Assembly (NCBI GenBank): GCA_002389765.1 | Contig: DGQM01000024.1 | Span: 24,512 to 88,511, forward strand | From: Bacteroidetes bacterium UBA4414 | GTDB lineage: Bacteria; Bacteroidota; Bacteroidia; Chitinophagales; Chitinophagaceae | Direction of reading: 5' to 3' | Length of the DNA stretch: 64,000 nucleotides | Part shown: positions 27,113 to 35,815 of the stretch, in pieces | Layout: every line of letters starts with the position of its first letter | Position numbering within the stretch: the stretch's first letter is position 1 | Made by a program: the position numbers and the translations under genes | The notes under the pieces: generated by a model | The model's input: the letters and a program-made list of their open reading frames with translations, nothing else | Database searches by the model: none | What the model was told of the DNA's origin: nothing

Positions 27113-28003
27113 ATGATAGAGCATCGGATAACAGATTACCTACAGTATCTCAGATTTGAGAAACGATATGCACAGCATACACTCGGCGCATACGAAAGAG
27201 ATTTATCACAATTTAATGCATATGTAAGCTCTCAGTTTGGTTTGGATGACGAACGGGTAGTTACCCATTTCCACGTACGTAGTTGGCTGGCTACCTTCAA
27301 AGAGCAAGACCTGCAGGCTACATCCATCAATCGCAAACTGTCTGCGGTTAATTCATTTTACAAATACATGCTGAAAATGCAGGCGGTTAAGAAAAACCCC
27401 GTGCGTCAGCTACATGCCATGCGCAGGGTAGAACGCCTGCCGGTGTATCTGAAAGAACAGGAAGCGGACTATCTGCTGGAAGAAGTACAGTTTGAGGAAG
27501 GTTTTAAAGGATTTACCGACCGTATGATATGCGATCTGCTATACCAGACAGGCATGCGCCGCAGCGAAATCATTAATCTTAAAGAAAAAGATATAGAAAC
27601 AAGCCTGAAACAGATACGCATTCTGGGTAAAGGCAATAAAGAGCGTTTGGTCCCCGTCAGCCCGATGCTGCTAACTGCTATCGACGAATACATACACGAA
27701 AAGCGCAAGCTTGAAAACTACGACAATAACCACTTGCTGGTGCTGGAAAGCGGCCAGCCCCTCTATGCAGGCTATGTATACAGGGTGGTGAAAACATATT
27801 TATCATCAACTACAACACTTCATAAAAAAAGCCCCCACGTATTAAGGCACACTTTTGCAACACATTTGCTGAATAACGGTGCTAATATACAGGCCATCAA
27901 AGACCTGTTGGGGCACAGCAGCCTGGCTGCAACACAGGTATACACTCACAACAACATTGACAAACTCAAGGAAATTCACAAAAAAGCACACCCGAGAGGG
28001 TAG
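27113..28003 (+). CDS. tyrosine recombinase XerC/XerD family
   Basis: 296 residues from the ATG giving MIEHRITDYLQYL; ten earlier codons would lie in the terminator. The N-terminal SAM-like DNA-binding domain is at about 3-95. All catalytic residues are present: Arg149 in TGMRRSEI, Lys173 in GKGNKERLVP, His242 and Arg245 in PHVLRHTFATH, His268 in LLGHSS, and the nucleophile Tyr277 in QVYTHNN. It probably resolves chromosome dimers at dif with a partner recombinase. Chromosomal context next to rpsU and hpf argues against a mobile-element integrase. XerC and XerD cannot be told apart here. Confidence 0.93.
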   Translation: MIEHRITDYLQYLRFEKRYAQHTLGAYERDLSQFNAYVSSQFGLDDERVVTHFHVRSWLATFKEQDLQATSINRKLSAVNSFYKYMLKMQAVKKNPVRQLHAMRRVERLPVYLKEQEADYLLEEVQFEEGFKGFTDRMICDLLYQTGMRRSEIINLKEKDIETSLKQIRILGKGNKERLVPVSPMLLTAIDEYIHEKRKLENYDNNHLLVLESGQPLYAGYVYRVVKTYLSSTTTLHKKSPHVLRHTFATHLLNNGANIQAIKDLLGHSSLAATQVYTHNNIDKLKEIHKKAHPRG

Positions 28004-28039
28004 ATATATTAATATTTTATAACCATAAATTTTTGCCTT

Positions 28040-28339
28040 ATGAACGTGCGAATCCAATCAGTGCATTTTGAAGCAGACAGTAAATTGATAGAACATGTGA
28101 ACAGGAAACTGGAAAAACTAGGCACTTTTCACGATAAAATAGTAGGCGTAGAGGTCTTTTTGGTGCTCGATAACGTGGTACACAATATCAAAGACAAAGT
28201 AGCCGAAATAAAGGTACACATCCCTAAACACACCTTCTTTGTGAAACACCAGTCTAAAGCTTTTGAAGAGTCTTTCGATCTGGCTTTCGATTCTATGGTA
28301 AACCGCATCAAGCGCCAGAAAGAAAAAGCAATGGCATAA
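28040..28339 (+). CDS. hpf: ribosome hibernation-promoting factor (short HPF/RaiA family)
   Basis: 99 residues with the HPF beta-alpha-beta-beta-beta-alpha pattern: VRIQSVHFEADSKLIEHVNR, VEVFLVLDNVVHNIKDKVAE and AFDSMVNRIKRQKEKA. Short HPFs bind the 30S decoding region and inactivate ribosomes in stationary phase. It follows the recombinase by 36 nt and probably shares its transcript, which ends at the hairpin behind it. Confidence 0.92.
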   Translation: MNVRIQSVHFEADSKLIEHVNRKLEKLGTFHDKIVGVEVFLVLDNVVHNIKDKVAEIKVHIPKHTFFVKHQSKAFEESFDLAFDSMVNRIKRQKEKAMA

Positions 28340-28362
28340 TATCTGCCAACCATTGATATTGA

Positions 28363-28400
28363 AAATCCGGTCTTATTTCTAAAAAAGGCCGGATTTCTTT
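28363..28400 (+). terminator. hpf terminator
   Basis: AAATCCGG pairs with CCGGATTT, extended by two more pairs, with a 14-nt loop and a CTTTT tail. Confidence 0.75.
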
Positions 28401-28467
28401 TATAACCTATTGCAATAAAAGCCGAAAACGCCTATTTTGCATTACTTAATAATACAATTTTAGAATC

Positions 28468-29601
28468 ATGCTGCAACGTTGGATGAAGTCTTTGGCTGTA
28501 GTTGGTGCAACCTGTGCTTTGTTTGCCTCTTGTAAGAAACATACTTACAGCCCGGATGAACCATTGGTAAGTGCATATACTCCATCTGTTTTTACATCTG
28601 GTCAAAACAAGATTATGTATGGCTTAGACCCTTCTACAGGTAATGTCAAATGGCAATTCACGCTTGATAGTCAATTGATGGCAACGCCTATCGTAGTTGG
28701 TTCAAATTTGTATATACCTACACTGGGATCTTTGTATCAGTTTGATGCAAGAAATGGTGTACGTGGACAAAATACTTACAGTGTAGGTAGTGTATATTCT
28801 TCTCCTATTACAGATGGTAAAACACTTTTTGTAGCATCTATCAGCGGTATTGTAACAGCAATTGATGTTAATGCAACAGACCCTGCTAAAAAAATCAGGT
28901 GGACATATGATGCAGGTGATAGTGTATTGTCTTCGTTGATGTTATACAATGGTAGCCTTATTGTAGCTACTACTAAAGGTAAAATACATGCAGTTAATAT
29001 TACTAACGGTACTAACGCATGGTCTTCAAGCCTGCCGGCTGTTGAGGGCTTAAGGTCATCTCCTGTGGCTAGTGGCTCAAACATTTATATCGGTTCTCCC
29101 GACTATAATCTCTATGCACTTAGTGTAGCAAATGGAGCTATAAAATGGACTTATCCAACAGAAGGTATCATACATAGCTCTCCGATAGCTTATGGTGGTA
29201 ACGTTATTTTTGGTAGTGCCGATAACTATGTTTACTGTATAGATAGCACTGCAAAAGCAGAACGTTGGAGGTTTAAAACAAATGACCGCGTACACTCTAG
29301 CCCTGCTGCTTACGGCCAGGTTGTGTACATTGGCGGTTACGATTCTTACCTGTATGCATTAAATATTATAGATGGTTCTATTAAATGGAAATATCAGACT
29401 GGTGGGCTTGTACAAGCTACATCTTTAGCTACAGATGGTAGTGTATACGCTGCAGGCTACGATAAAAACATATACAAATTCGATACTTCAGGTAATTTAA
29501 GGTGGAAACGTGATGTTGGTTCTTTCATCATCAGTTCTCCTGTATATTACGATGTTAATAAAGGATATTATCCGTCTATCACAGGCTTTGGTCCTTACTA
29601 G
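28468..29601 (+). CDS. PQQ-like beta-propeller lipoprotein
   Basis: 377 residues with lipobox LFASC (lipidated Cys about 25). At least six PQQ-type blades follow, each with the pattern seen in NAWSSSLPAVEGLRSSPVAS, IKWTYPTEGIIHSSPIAYG, ERWRFKTNDRVHSSPAAYG and IKWKYQTGGLVQATSLATD. The fold resembles BamB, which helps outer-membrane protein assembly. Non-BamB PQQ-propeller lipoproteins are common in Bacteroidota, so the role is open. It appears monocistronic, with a terminator 20 nt past the stop. Confidence 0.85.
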   Translation: MLQRWMKSLAVVGATCALFASCKKHTYSPDEPLVSAYTPSVFTSGQNKIMYGLDPSTGNVKWQFTLDSQLMATPIVVGSNLYIPTLGSLYQFDARNGVRGQNTYSVGSVYSSPITDGKTLFVASISGIVTAIDVNATDPAKKIRWTYDAGDSVLSSLMLYNGSLIVATTKGKIHAVNITNGTNAWSSSLPAVEGLRSSPVASGSNIYIGSPDYNLYALSVANGAIKWTYPTEGIIHSSPIAYGGNVIFGSADNYVYCIDSTAKAERWRFKTNDRVHSSPAAYGQVVYIGGYDSYLYALNIIDGSIKWKYQTGGLVQATSLATDGSVYAAGYDKNIYKFDTSGNLRWKRDVGSFIISSPVYYDVNKGYYPSITGFGPY

Positions 29602-29621
29602 TAGACACACAATATGATTTG

Positions 29622-29650
29622 AAAAGGGACGCACACAGCGTCCCTTTTTT
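29622..29650 (+). terminator. terminator after PQQ-propeller gene
   Basis: GGGACGC and GCGTCCC stem with ACACA loop, flanked by AAAA and TTTTTT, so it may also act on the opposite strand. Confidence 0.85.
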
Positions 29651-29808
29651 CATATACTTATTTCATTCGGTTATCCTATACCGTATTATTAAATGTTCCG
29701 GGTATTAATGTAAATAGCGTATAAAGCCACGTTGCAGATATCAACAAGCATCATCTTTGTTGGTTACTGATGGTTTAAGACAATGGCGTAGTTAATCAGG
29801 ACGAAGCA

Positions 29809-29844
29809 TTAAAAAAGCCCCTGCTGGTGCAGAGGCTTTTTTAA
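29809..29844 (-). terminator. terminator of tlpA-like gene
   Basis: TTAAAAAAGCC pairs with GGCTTTTTTAA, with an inner CTGC/GCAG stem. It lies 15 nt beyond the minus-strand thioredoxin gene. The rest of 29651-29808 shows no gene or clear signal. Confidence 0.85.
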
Positions 29845-29858
29845 AATATCAGAAGAGC

Positions 29859-30359
29859 TTATTGTTTGCTCAGTTCTTTAATCTTTGCAAATACTTCCTC
29901 TTCGCCACCTTCTTCATAGCCAGCATGAGAGTAAGCTACTTTACCATTCTTATCTATAATCATAGTAAATGGTACTGTCTGGAAGTTCAGTGAACGTTTC
30001 AGGTCAGAGTTAGGATCCATATAATACGGGAAATCCCAACCTTGAGATTTTGCATAACTACGTACCAGTCCTTCTGCACGAGACTCATCTATAGATACCG
30101 TGATGTAGTTAAAGTCCGCTTCTTTTTTCCAGTCGGCCATTTTAGTACGTACATTCTTAATTTCTTTTTTGCATGGTACGCACCATGTAGCCCAGAAGTT
30201 TATCAGGGTTACTTTACCTTTTTCAACAGTTGTGTTAAACGCTACTTTTTTGCTTGTGTTTACGTCTTTAATCTGAGTGTCGGGCAATTCTGCAGCTGTT
30301 TGTGCCATAGCATTTACAGAAAAAACAAGCGCAAATGCACCGGCGATAAGATTTTTCAT
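29859..30359 (-). CDS. TlpA-family thiol-disulfide oxidoreductase
   Basis: 166 residues from the ATG giving MKNLIAGAFALVFSVNAMAQ, a clean signal peptide; the open 62-codon extension upstream has no signal and overlaps the divergent promoter region. The thioredoxin fold carries the active site FWATWCVPCKKE (Cys60, Cys63) and the cis-Pro region FQTVPFTMIID. It is exported to the periplasm and probably reduces disulfides, as in cytochrome c maturation or protein repair. It is divergent from a DUF6029-like gene. Confidence 0.9.
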   Translation of the reverse strand: MKNLIAGAFALVFSVNAMAQTAAELPDTQIKDVNTSKKVAFNTTVEKGKVTLINFWATWCVPCKKEIKNVRTKMADWKKEADFNYITVSIDESRAEGLVRSYAKSQGWDFPYYMDPNSDLKRSLNFQTVPFTMIIDKNGKVAYSHAGYEEGGEEEVFAKIKELSKQ

Positions 30360-30459
30360 AATTGAAATCATTAATTTGTAAATAAATAAACTAAAACCTT
30401 GCCAAAGTTTAGTAAAGAAACTAAATTCGTCAGAATTTCCAAATTTTAATAATTTTTTA

Positions 30460-32040
30460 ATGAAATCCCTCAAAAGTATTTTAACAGTATTATTACTTTC
30501 TGCAGGCGCTGCACATGCACAAGGTACACTGTCGGGAGACTTCATGCTGAATGCTAACTTCTTTCAGCGAGATGAAGCTATTAATGCTGCTAACAACCCA
30601 CTTTACGATAACTATCTGAGTGGTGGCGAAGCTTGGCTTGGCCTGCGCTACAATTATAAAGGCTTTACGGCTACATTGCGTACAGATGCCTTTCACAACT
30701 CAAACCTCTTCAACCCCACACAAGCGTTGAATGGTTTTGGTATCGGCGCATGGAGCCTTTCTAAAGATATTGATAAACTAAGCATTACTGCGGGTTATAT
30801 CTACGATCAGATCGGTAGTGGTGCTATGTTTCGTGCATACGAAGACCGTGGTCTGTTGATAGACAACGCGTTGATAGGTGTGCGCCTTAAATACCAGATA
30901 GCTGATAACGTATTTGTAAAAGCATTTACAGGTCAGCAAAAATTCAACCTTGCTAAATATAACCCTATCATTAAGGGTATTAATCTTGAAGGTGATTTCA
31001 ATCTGGGTGATAAAGTACACATCGTACCGGGTGTTGGTGCCATCAACCGTACGCTCGACCAAACAAATATGGATCTGATTGTATCAACCATCAACAGTCA
31101 GGATACCAGCAGGCGTTTTGTGCCTAAGTACAATATGTATGCAGTAACGGTATACAATACTTTAACAGTTGGCAACTTCTCTTGGTTTGTAGAAGGTTCT
31201 ATGAAAACAGATGAGTCTATTGTTAAAGACAACTATCTGCAAGATAAAAACGGTAATATCCTCTTTACAACACTGGGCTATGCTACAAAAGGTATTGCGG
31301 TGAACCTGACAGGTAAGCGTACAGAAAACTATGTAATGCGTACATCGCCAAACGAGATACTGAATCGTGGTATGCTGAACTGGCAGCCTATCGTTGCGCG
31401 TTTGCGCCCGCAACGTCTGATGGCTCGTTACACACCTGCATCGCAGGATATATCTGAAATGGCTGTTGGTGCAGACGTACTGCTGACACCAAATGAGAAA
31501 CTGGACATTACGCTGACAGGCACATACATCAATACACTTGATAACAAAACACTGTATCGCGAAGGCTATGCAGAAGCAGAGTACCGTGGTTTTAATGACT
31601 GGATATTGCAGGCAGGTTGCCAGTATATGGTTTACAATCAGGAAATCTATCAATCAAAAGTGGCAGTACCGCTGATTAATTCTATCATTCCTTTCTTCGA
31701 GGTTACTAAACGTATCAACAAGAAAATGTCTATCCGTACAGAGTGGGAATACCAGGATACCAAGCAAGACTTCGGTTCTTGGATATTCGGCCTTGTTGAG
31801 CTGAACATTGCACCTAAATGGTCTTTTGCTTTGTCTGATATGTATAACATCAAACCGGGTCCTAATTCAAGCGCAGGTGCACAACACTACTACAATGTGT
31901 TTACTGCTTTCACAAAAGGTCCGCACAGGTTTACTATGGCTTACGTAAAGCAGGTAGAAGGTATCAACTGTACAGGTGGCGTATGCCGTTACGAGCCTGC
32001 ATTCAGCGGTCTCAGGTTTGGTTGCACATCTCAGTTCTAA
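30460..32040 (+). CDS. DUF6029-like secreted/outer-membrane protein
   Basis: 526 residues with signal peptide MKSLKSILTVLLLSAGAAHA. The mature part is beta-rich with alternating hydrophobic and aromatic strands (LGLRYNYKGFTATLRTDAFH, FSWFVEGSMKTDESI, IAPKWSFALSDMYNI), as in an outer-membrane barrel. It resembles the Bacteroidota DUF6029 family; no activity is known. Its divergent partner encodes a TlpA-like oxidoreductase, and an Omp28-like lipoprotein lies about 19 kb away. Those three families are often near each other in Bacteroidota, which hints at a shared envelope thiol function. Confidence 0.8.
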   Translation: MKSLKSILTVLLLSAGAAHAQGTLSGDFMLNANFFQRDEAINAANNPLYDNYLSGGEAWLGLRYNYKGFTATLRTDAFHNSNLFNPTQALNGFGIGAWSLSKDIDKLSITAGYIYDQIGSGAMFRAYEDRGLLIDNALIGVRLKYQIADNVFVKAFTGQQKFNLAKYNPIIKGINLEGDFNLGDKVHIVPGVGAINRTLDQTNMDLIVSTINSQDTSRRFVPKYNMYAVTVYNTLTVGNFSWFVEGSMKTDESIVKDNYLQDKNGNILFTTLGYATKGIAVNLTGKRTENYVMRTSPNEILNRGMLNWQPIVARLRPQRLMARYTPASQDISEMAVGADVLLTPNEKLDITLTGTYINTLDNKTLYREGYAEAEYRGFNDWILQAGCQYMVYNQEIYQSKVAVPLINSIIPFFEVTKRINKKMSIRTEWEYQDTKQDFGSWIFGLVELNIAPKWSFALSDMYNIKPGPNSSAGAQHYYNVFTAFTKGPHRFTMAYVKQVEGINCTGGVCRYEPAFSGLRFGCTSQF

Positions 32041-32065
32041 ACTCACGTATAACACATAACTTTGT

Positions 32066-32095
32066 AAACGGCTTCTGTATCAGGAGCCGTTTTTC
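32066..32095 (+). terminator. terminator after DUF6029-like gene
   Basis: ACGGCTTCTG and CAGGAGCCGT stem (one G-U pair) with a 3-nt loop and a following TTTT, 27 nt past the stop and just upstream of nadB. Confidence 0.8.
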
Positions 32096-32109
32096 ATAAA
32101 TACAATTCG

Positions 32110-33708
32110 ATGCTGAAGACAGATTTCTTAGTGATAGGTTCGGGCATTGCAGGCCTTACGTTTGCAGTAAAAACAGCGCGTCGTTTTCCTGATAAAACAA
32201 TAACCATTCTTACCAAAGCTAATACCGACGAAACAAATACAAAATATGCGCAGGGTGGTATTGCAGTGGTGAATGATCTGGAGAATGACAGTTTTGAAAA
32301 GCATATAGAAGATACACTGATAGCGGGCGATTATCTCTGCAACAGAAATGTGGTAGAGATAGTAGTAAAAGAAGGCCCTGAACGTGTAAATGAAATAATA
32401 GAATGGGGTGCAAGGTTTGATAAAGATGCTGAGGGAGATTATATGCGTGGCAAAGAAGGCGGACACTCAGAGTTTCGCATATTGCACCACAAGGATATAA
32501 CGGGCTTTGAGATAGAGCGTGCATTGGTAGAAGAAGCAAAGCGCCATACTAACATTCAGATACACAATCACTGGTTTGTACTCGACCTTATTACCCAACA
32601 CCACATGGGTATGCTGGTCACAAAATCTACCCCGGATATAGAATGTTATGGGGTGTATGCGCTGAATACACAGAGCAATAAGATAGAGAAGATATTATCG
32701 AAAGTAACGGTACTGGCTGCAGGTGGTGTAGGGCAGGTATATCGTACCACTACCAATCCTAAAATAGCAACAGGCGATGGTATTGCGATGGCTTATCGTG
32801 CAAAGGCAAGGATAGAGAATATGGAGTTCATCCAGTTTCACCCTACGGCATTGTACGAGGCTGGCGTAAGCCCTTCGTTCCTCATCACAGAGGCAGTGCG
32901 TGGCGATGGTGGCATATTGCGCAACAAGCAGGGAGAAGCGTTTATGAAAAGCTATGACGAGCGTGCAGACCTGGCCCCGCGCGATGTAGTGGCACGTGCC
33001 ATAGATAATGAAATGAAACGTACCGGTACAGAGCATGTGTATCTGGATTGCCGCCACATGGATGCAGATAAATTCAAAGCACACTTTCCCAACATCTATG
33101 CAAAGTGCAAGAGCATTGGTATTGATGTAATGGAGCAGATGATACCCGTGGCGCCTGCCGCACACTATTGCTGTGGTGGCATTAAGACAAACGAACAAGG
33201 GCGTACATCTGTGCAGCAACTGTATGCATGTGGCGAATGTGCCAGTACAGGCTTACATGGTGCTAACAGGCTTGCATCAAACTCTTTGCTGGAAGCATTG
33301 GTATTTGCACACCGCTGTGCAGAAGATGCAGCTGCAATAATAGATACCATAGATTATAATGAAGCCATACCCGACTGGAATGCGGAAGGTACCACAGCAC
33401 CGCAGGAGTTGATATTGATAACACAAAGCCTGAAGGAAGTAGAGCAGGTGATGAGCGACTATGTAGGTATTGTACGCAACGATGTGCGCCTGCAACGCGC
33501 TATGAGCCGTATAGACCTGCTGCATGCAGAAACCGAAGATTTGTATAAAACGGCTACAGTATCTCCGCAGCTATGCGAGGTTCGCAATCTCATTACCACC
33601 GGCTACCTGATAGTAAAGAGTGCACAGTTTCGTAAAGAGAGCAGGGGGCTGCATTACAATACCGACTATCCTGAAAAGAGTACACTACTGCAAAACATAG
33701 TTTTATAA
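32110..33708 (+). CDS. nadB: L-aspartate oxidase
   Basis: 532 residues, the usual size. FAD-binding N-terminus DFLVIGSGIAGLTFAVKTA, then the flavoprotein signature TKYAQGGIAVV, substrate-loop motifs HPTALYEAG and EAVRGDGGILRN, and the C-terminal helical domain. It oxidises L-aspartate to iminoaspartate, the first step of de novo NAD synthesis, in the cytoplasm. nadA and nadC are not adjacent. The preceding hairpin and following bidirectional hairpin make it monocistronic. Confidence 0.95.
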   Translation: MLKTDFLVIGSGIAGLTFAVKTARRFPDKTITILTKANTDETNTKYAQGGIAVVNDLENDSFEKHIEDTLIAGDYLCNRNVVEIVVKEGPERVNEIIEWGARFDKDAEGDYMRGKEGGHSEFRILHHKDITGFEIERALVEEAKRHTNIQIHNHWFVLDLITQHHMGMLVTKSTPDIECYGVYALNTQSNKIEKILSKVTVLAAGGVGQVYRTTTNPKIATGDGIAMAYRAKARIENMEFIQFHPTALYEAGVSPSFLITEAVRGDGGILRNKQGEAFMKSYDERADLAPRDVVARAIDNEMKRTGTEHVYLDCRHMDADKFKAHFPNIYAKCKSIGIDVMEQMIPVAPAAHYCCGGIKTNEQGRTSVQQLYACGECASTGLHGANRLASNSLLEALVFAHRCAEDAAAIIDTIDYNEAIPDWNAEGTTAPQELILITQSLKEVEQVMSDYVGIVRNDVRLQRAMSRIDLLHAETEDLYKTATVSPQLCEVRNLITTGYLIVKSAQFRKESRGLHYNTDYPEKSTLLQNIVL

Positions 33709-33715
33709 AATAGAA

Positions 33716-33745
33716 AAAGCGCAACCATTACCGTTGCGCTTTATT
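33716..33745. terminator. bidirectional terminator between nadB and metalloprotease
   Basis: AAAGCGCAAC pairs with GTTGCGCTTT, 10 bp with a 7-nt loop, A-rich and T-rich tails. It serves the convergent nadB and minus-strand protease genes. Confidence 0.87.
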
Positions 33746-33766
33746 ATTTATGTTGTGTGGTGCGTG

Positions 33767-35683
33767 TTATTCAACCACCATTTTCACTGTTTCGTATTGT
33801 TCGTTGGCCGATTGTATTTGTACAAAATACACACCTTTTATCCAGCCGTTGATGTCTATCGTTACATCATTCTCCCCAAGCTTGGCAGCGTATGGTTTTA
33901 CCAATGTGGTTTTGCCAACTACGTCTACTACTTTAATGGTAATACCATTAGCTTTTGCAGTAAAGAACTTCATGCTGACGTTTTGATGTGCAGGGTTTGG
34001 GTACAGACTTACATATTGCGGAGCAGCTGCTACATTGTTTACAGCAGAGCCTGTAGTTTTACAACTATCTGCTGTGTTGGTAGTAAGTGTAATGCTGTAT
34101 GCCTTATTACAGCCATTAGAGTCTGTAATGGAAACAGTGTAAATGCCCGGTGCGCTCAATGATGTAAGGTTTTGTGTTTTACCGCCGTTAGACCATGAGT
34201 AGGTAAATGGTGCAGTGCCAAAGTTTTTACTGCCGATGGTAGCACTGTTGTAGGTAAGGGTAATAGACCCCTTGCCTTTACAAATTGGTGTTTGTGTCAG
34301 TTTTGCACTAATGATGGATTCTAGACACGAAGCAGCCGCAACATTGGTCCTTATCTTATCTCCGGGCAATGGCCCGAACCCATTTGCAAGGTTTATTCCA
34401 CGTGATGAAATGTGGCAATAACTCATAACGCTGCCATTCCATGCAGTAGCAGGCAGTGCATCATCGTAGGTATACGGGCAAGTGCTGCATCCACTTACAG
34501 CTTCCAGTGTAGAGCAATTATCTATAGCACCGCAAGTGCCGCCGCCACCTGTGTTCCAGCCACACCAGTGTGTGTGGTTAGAGCCCAGATTATGCCCATG
34601 CTCGTGTGTAGTCATTTCTACATCCCACGAAAAAGTAGGTACCGTTTGGAAGTTGCCATATATATTGCCGTAAGCATAAGAAAAACTACGGGTGCATAGT
34701 ATATCTAAAAAGGCAATACCACCCAGATTAGTTTTGTCCAATGCCATAAACATCGCTATGTCTCCATTGAAAGTATCACCTTTATTATTCCACATTGCCT
34801 GAAAATCCATCAATGCATTTTCAGAAGCATCTTCTCTGATGCCATCTGCAATTGTCCATACGCTAACGGCATGTAGTTCTATGGCTATCTTCTCGTTTCT
34901 ATACATTGTTTGTACCTGATTAAAGAGAGAGCTGAGATAGTTTTGTGTAATAGTAACACTAGAGCTCTTGCCGCGATACAGGTCATAATCTGCTTCCCAA
35001 TACATGCGTACTTTGTTGCAGCCGTATGCAGCTGTAGTTTTGTTGGCAGTTTGTGTAGTGCCATTGCGCGGTATAGTCATACCTTCTTTAGTACCGCATT
35101 TAGTTGGTGGCGGAGCAATAAAGTCTTTATCGTTGTATAGTATATATAATCCACTGTTATCTTCCAGTTTGCCTGCTACGTAGTTGCCATCTGCATTTGC
35201 AAAAAGTATTACTATATCTCCATTGGTAAAAACACTCATGCTGGCAGTAGATTTTGCATTGCCTCTCACAGCCCCTTGATAGTGAGCGCCTTTTTCGTAG
35301 TTGCACGGGTGTGTGCCCTGTGCATCAATGTAGCTCATTTTAGGTTCGGCAGATAAAGGGCTGCTTTGCATCATATCCAATACAAATGTTTGTCCGTCAT
35401 CTGTTTTCATTGTCAGCGCAATGGCTCTGGGATACTCGTTATACAACTGATTGATGGCAACTTTGTCAGGAGCCAGCAGTGTTTCTTTGCGCAATACATT
35501 AGTATGCTTTGTAGCCGTAACGGTATTAAAGAGGCTATAGGGTTTGAATACAACGCCTTTTGATTTTGCTTCGTTCATTTCGCCCGATAGTACATAACCC
35601 GGTTCGTATTGTTGTGCCTTGGCCAGTGTGTTGAAACAGCATATTGCAATAAGCAGTGCTGCAAGTTTTGTGTAAAGTTTCAC
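33767..35683 (-). CDS. reprolysin-like metalloprotease with T9SS sorting domain
   Basis: 638 residues: signal peptide ending near residue 24 (FNTLAKAQ), propeptide-like region to about 215, then an M12B/reprolysin-type catalytic domain with zinc motif HEHGHNLGSNH (His360, Glu361, His364, His370) and Met-turn around Met420 (GSVMSYCH). A Cys-rich stretch between them (TCGAIDNC) resembles the family's disulfide-rich zone. A PKD-like domain (FTYSWSNGGKTQNLTSLSAPG) precedes the C-terminal T9SS type A domain (SLYPNPAHQNVSMKF). It is expected to be secreted or surface-attached. The next gene upstream is a paralog in tandem. Confidence 0.92.
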   Translation of the reverse strand: MKLYTKLAALLIAICCFNTLAKAQQYEPGYVLSGEMNEAKSKGVVFKPYSLFNTVTATKHTNVLRKETLLAPDKVAINQLYNEYPRAIALTMKTDDGQTFVLDMMQSSPLSAEPKMSYIDAQGTHPCNYEKGAHYQGAVRGNAKSTASMSVFTNGDIVILFANADGNYVAGKLEDNSGLYILYNDKDFIAPPPTKCGTKEGMTIPRNGTTQTANKTTAAYGCNKVRMYWEADYDLYRGKSSSVTITQNYLSSLFNQVQTMYRNEKIAIELHAVSVWTIADGIREDASENALMDFQAMWNNKGDTFNGDIAMFMALDKTNLGGIAFLDILCTRSFSYAYGNIYGNFQTVPTFSWDVEMTTHEHGHNLGSNHTHWCGWNTGGGGTCGAIDNCSTLEAVSGCSTCPYTYDDALPATAWNGSVMSYCHISSRGINLANGFGPLPGDKIRTNVAAASCLESIISAKLTQTPICKGKGSITLTYNSATIGSKNFGTAPFTYSWSNGGKTQNLTSLSAPGIYTVSITDSNGCNKAYSITLTTNTADSCKTTGSAVNNVAAAPQYVSLYPNPAHQNVSMKFFTAKANGITIKVVDVVGKTTLVKPYAAKLGENDVTIDINGWIKGVYFVQIQSANEQYETVKMVVE

Positions 35684-35815
35684 TTGATATTTTTTATGTT
35701 GCTAAATCTTAGTCATGATAGTGGAGGTAGGGTGAAGCAATGTACTTAAAATGTAGTCAACAGTTTAGCTACATTTGTCATAAGTTCTTCATTATATGTA
35801 GGAGTAGGTAATAGC

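Noticed and set aside
27113..28003. tyrosine recombinase as a mobile-element integrase
   Set aside because: It sits between rpsU and hpf, has housekeeping Xer length and motifs, and no tRNA, att repeats or cargo genes adjoin it.
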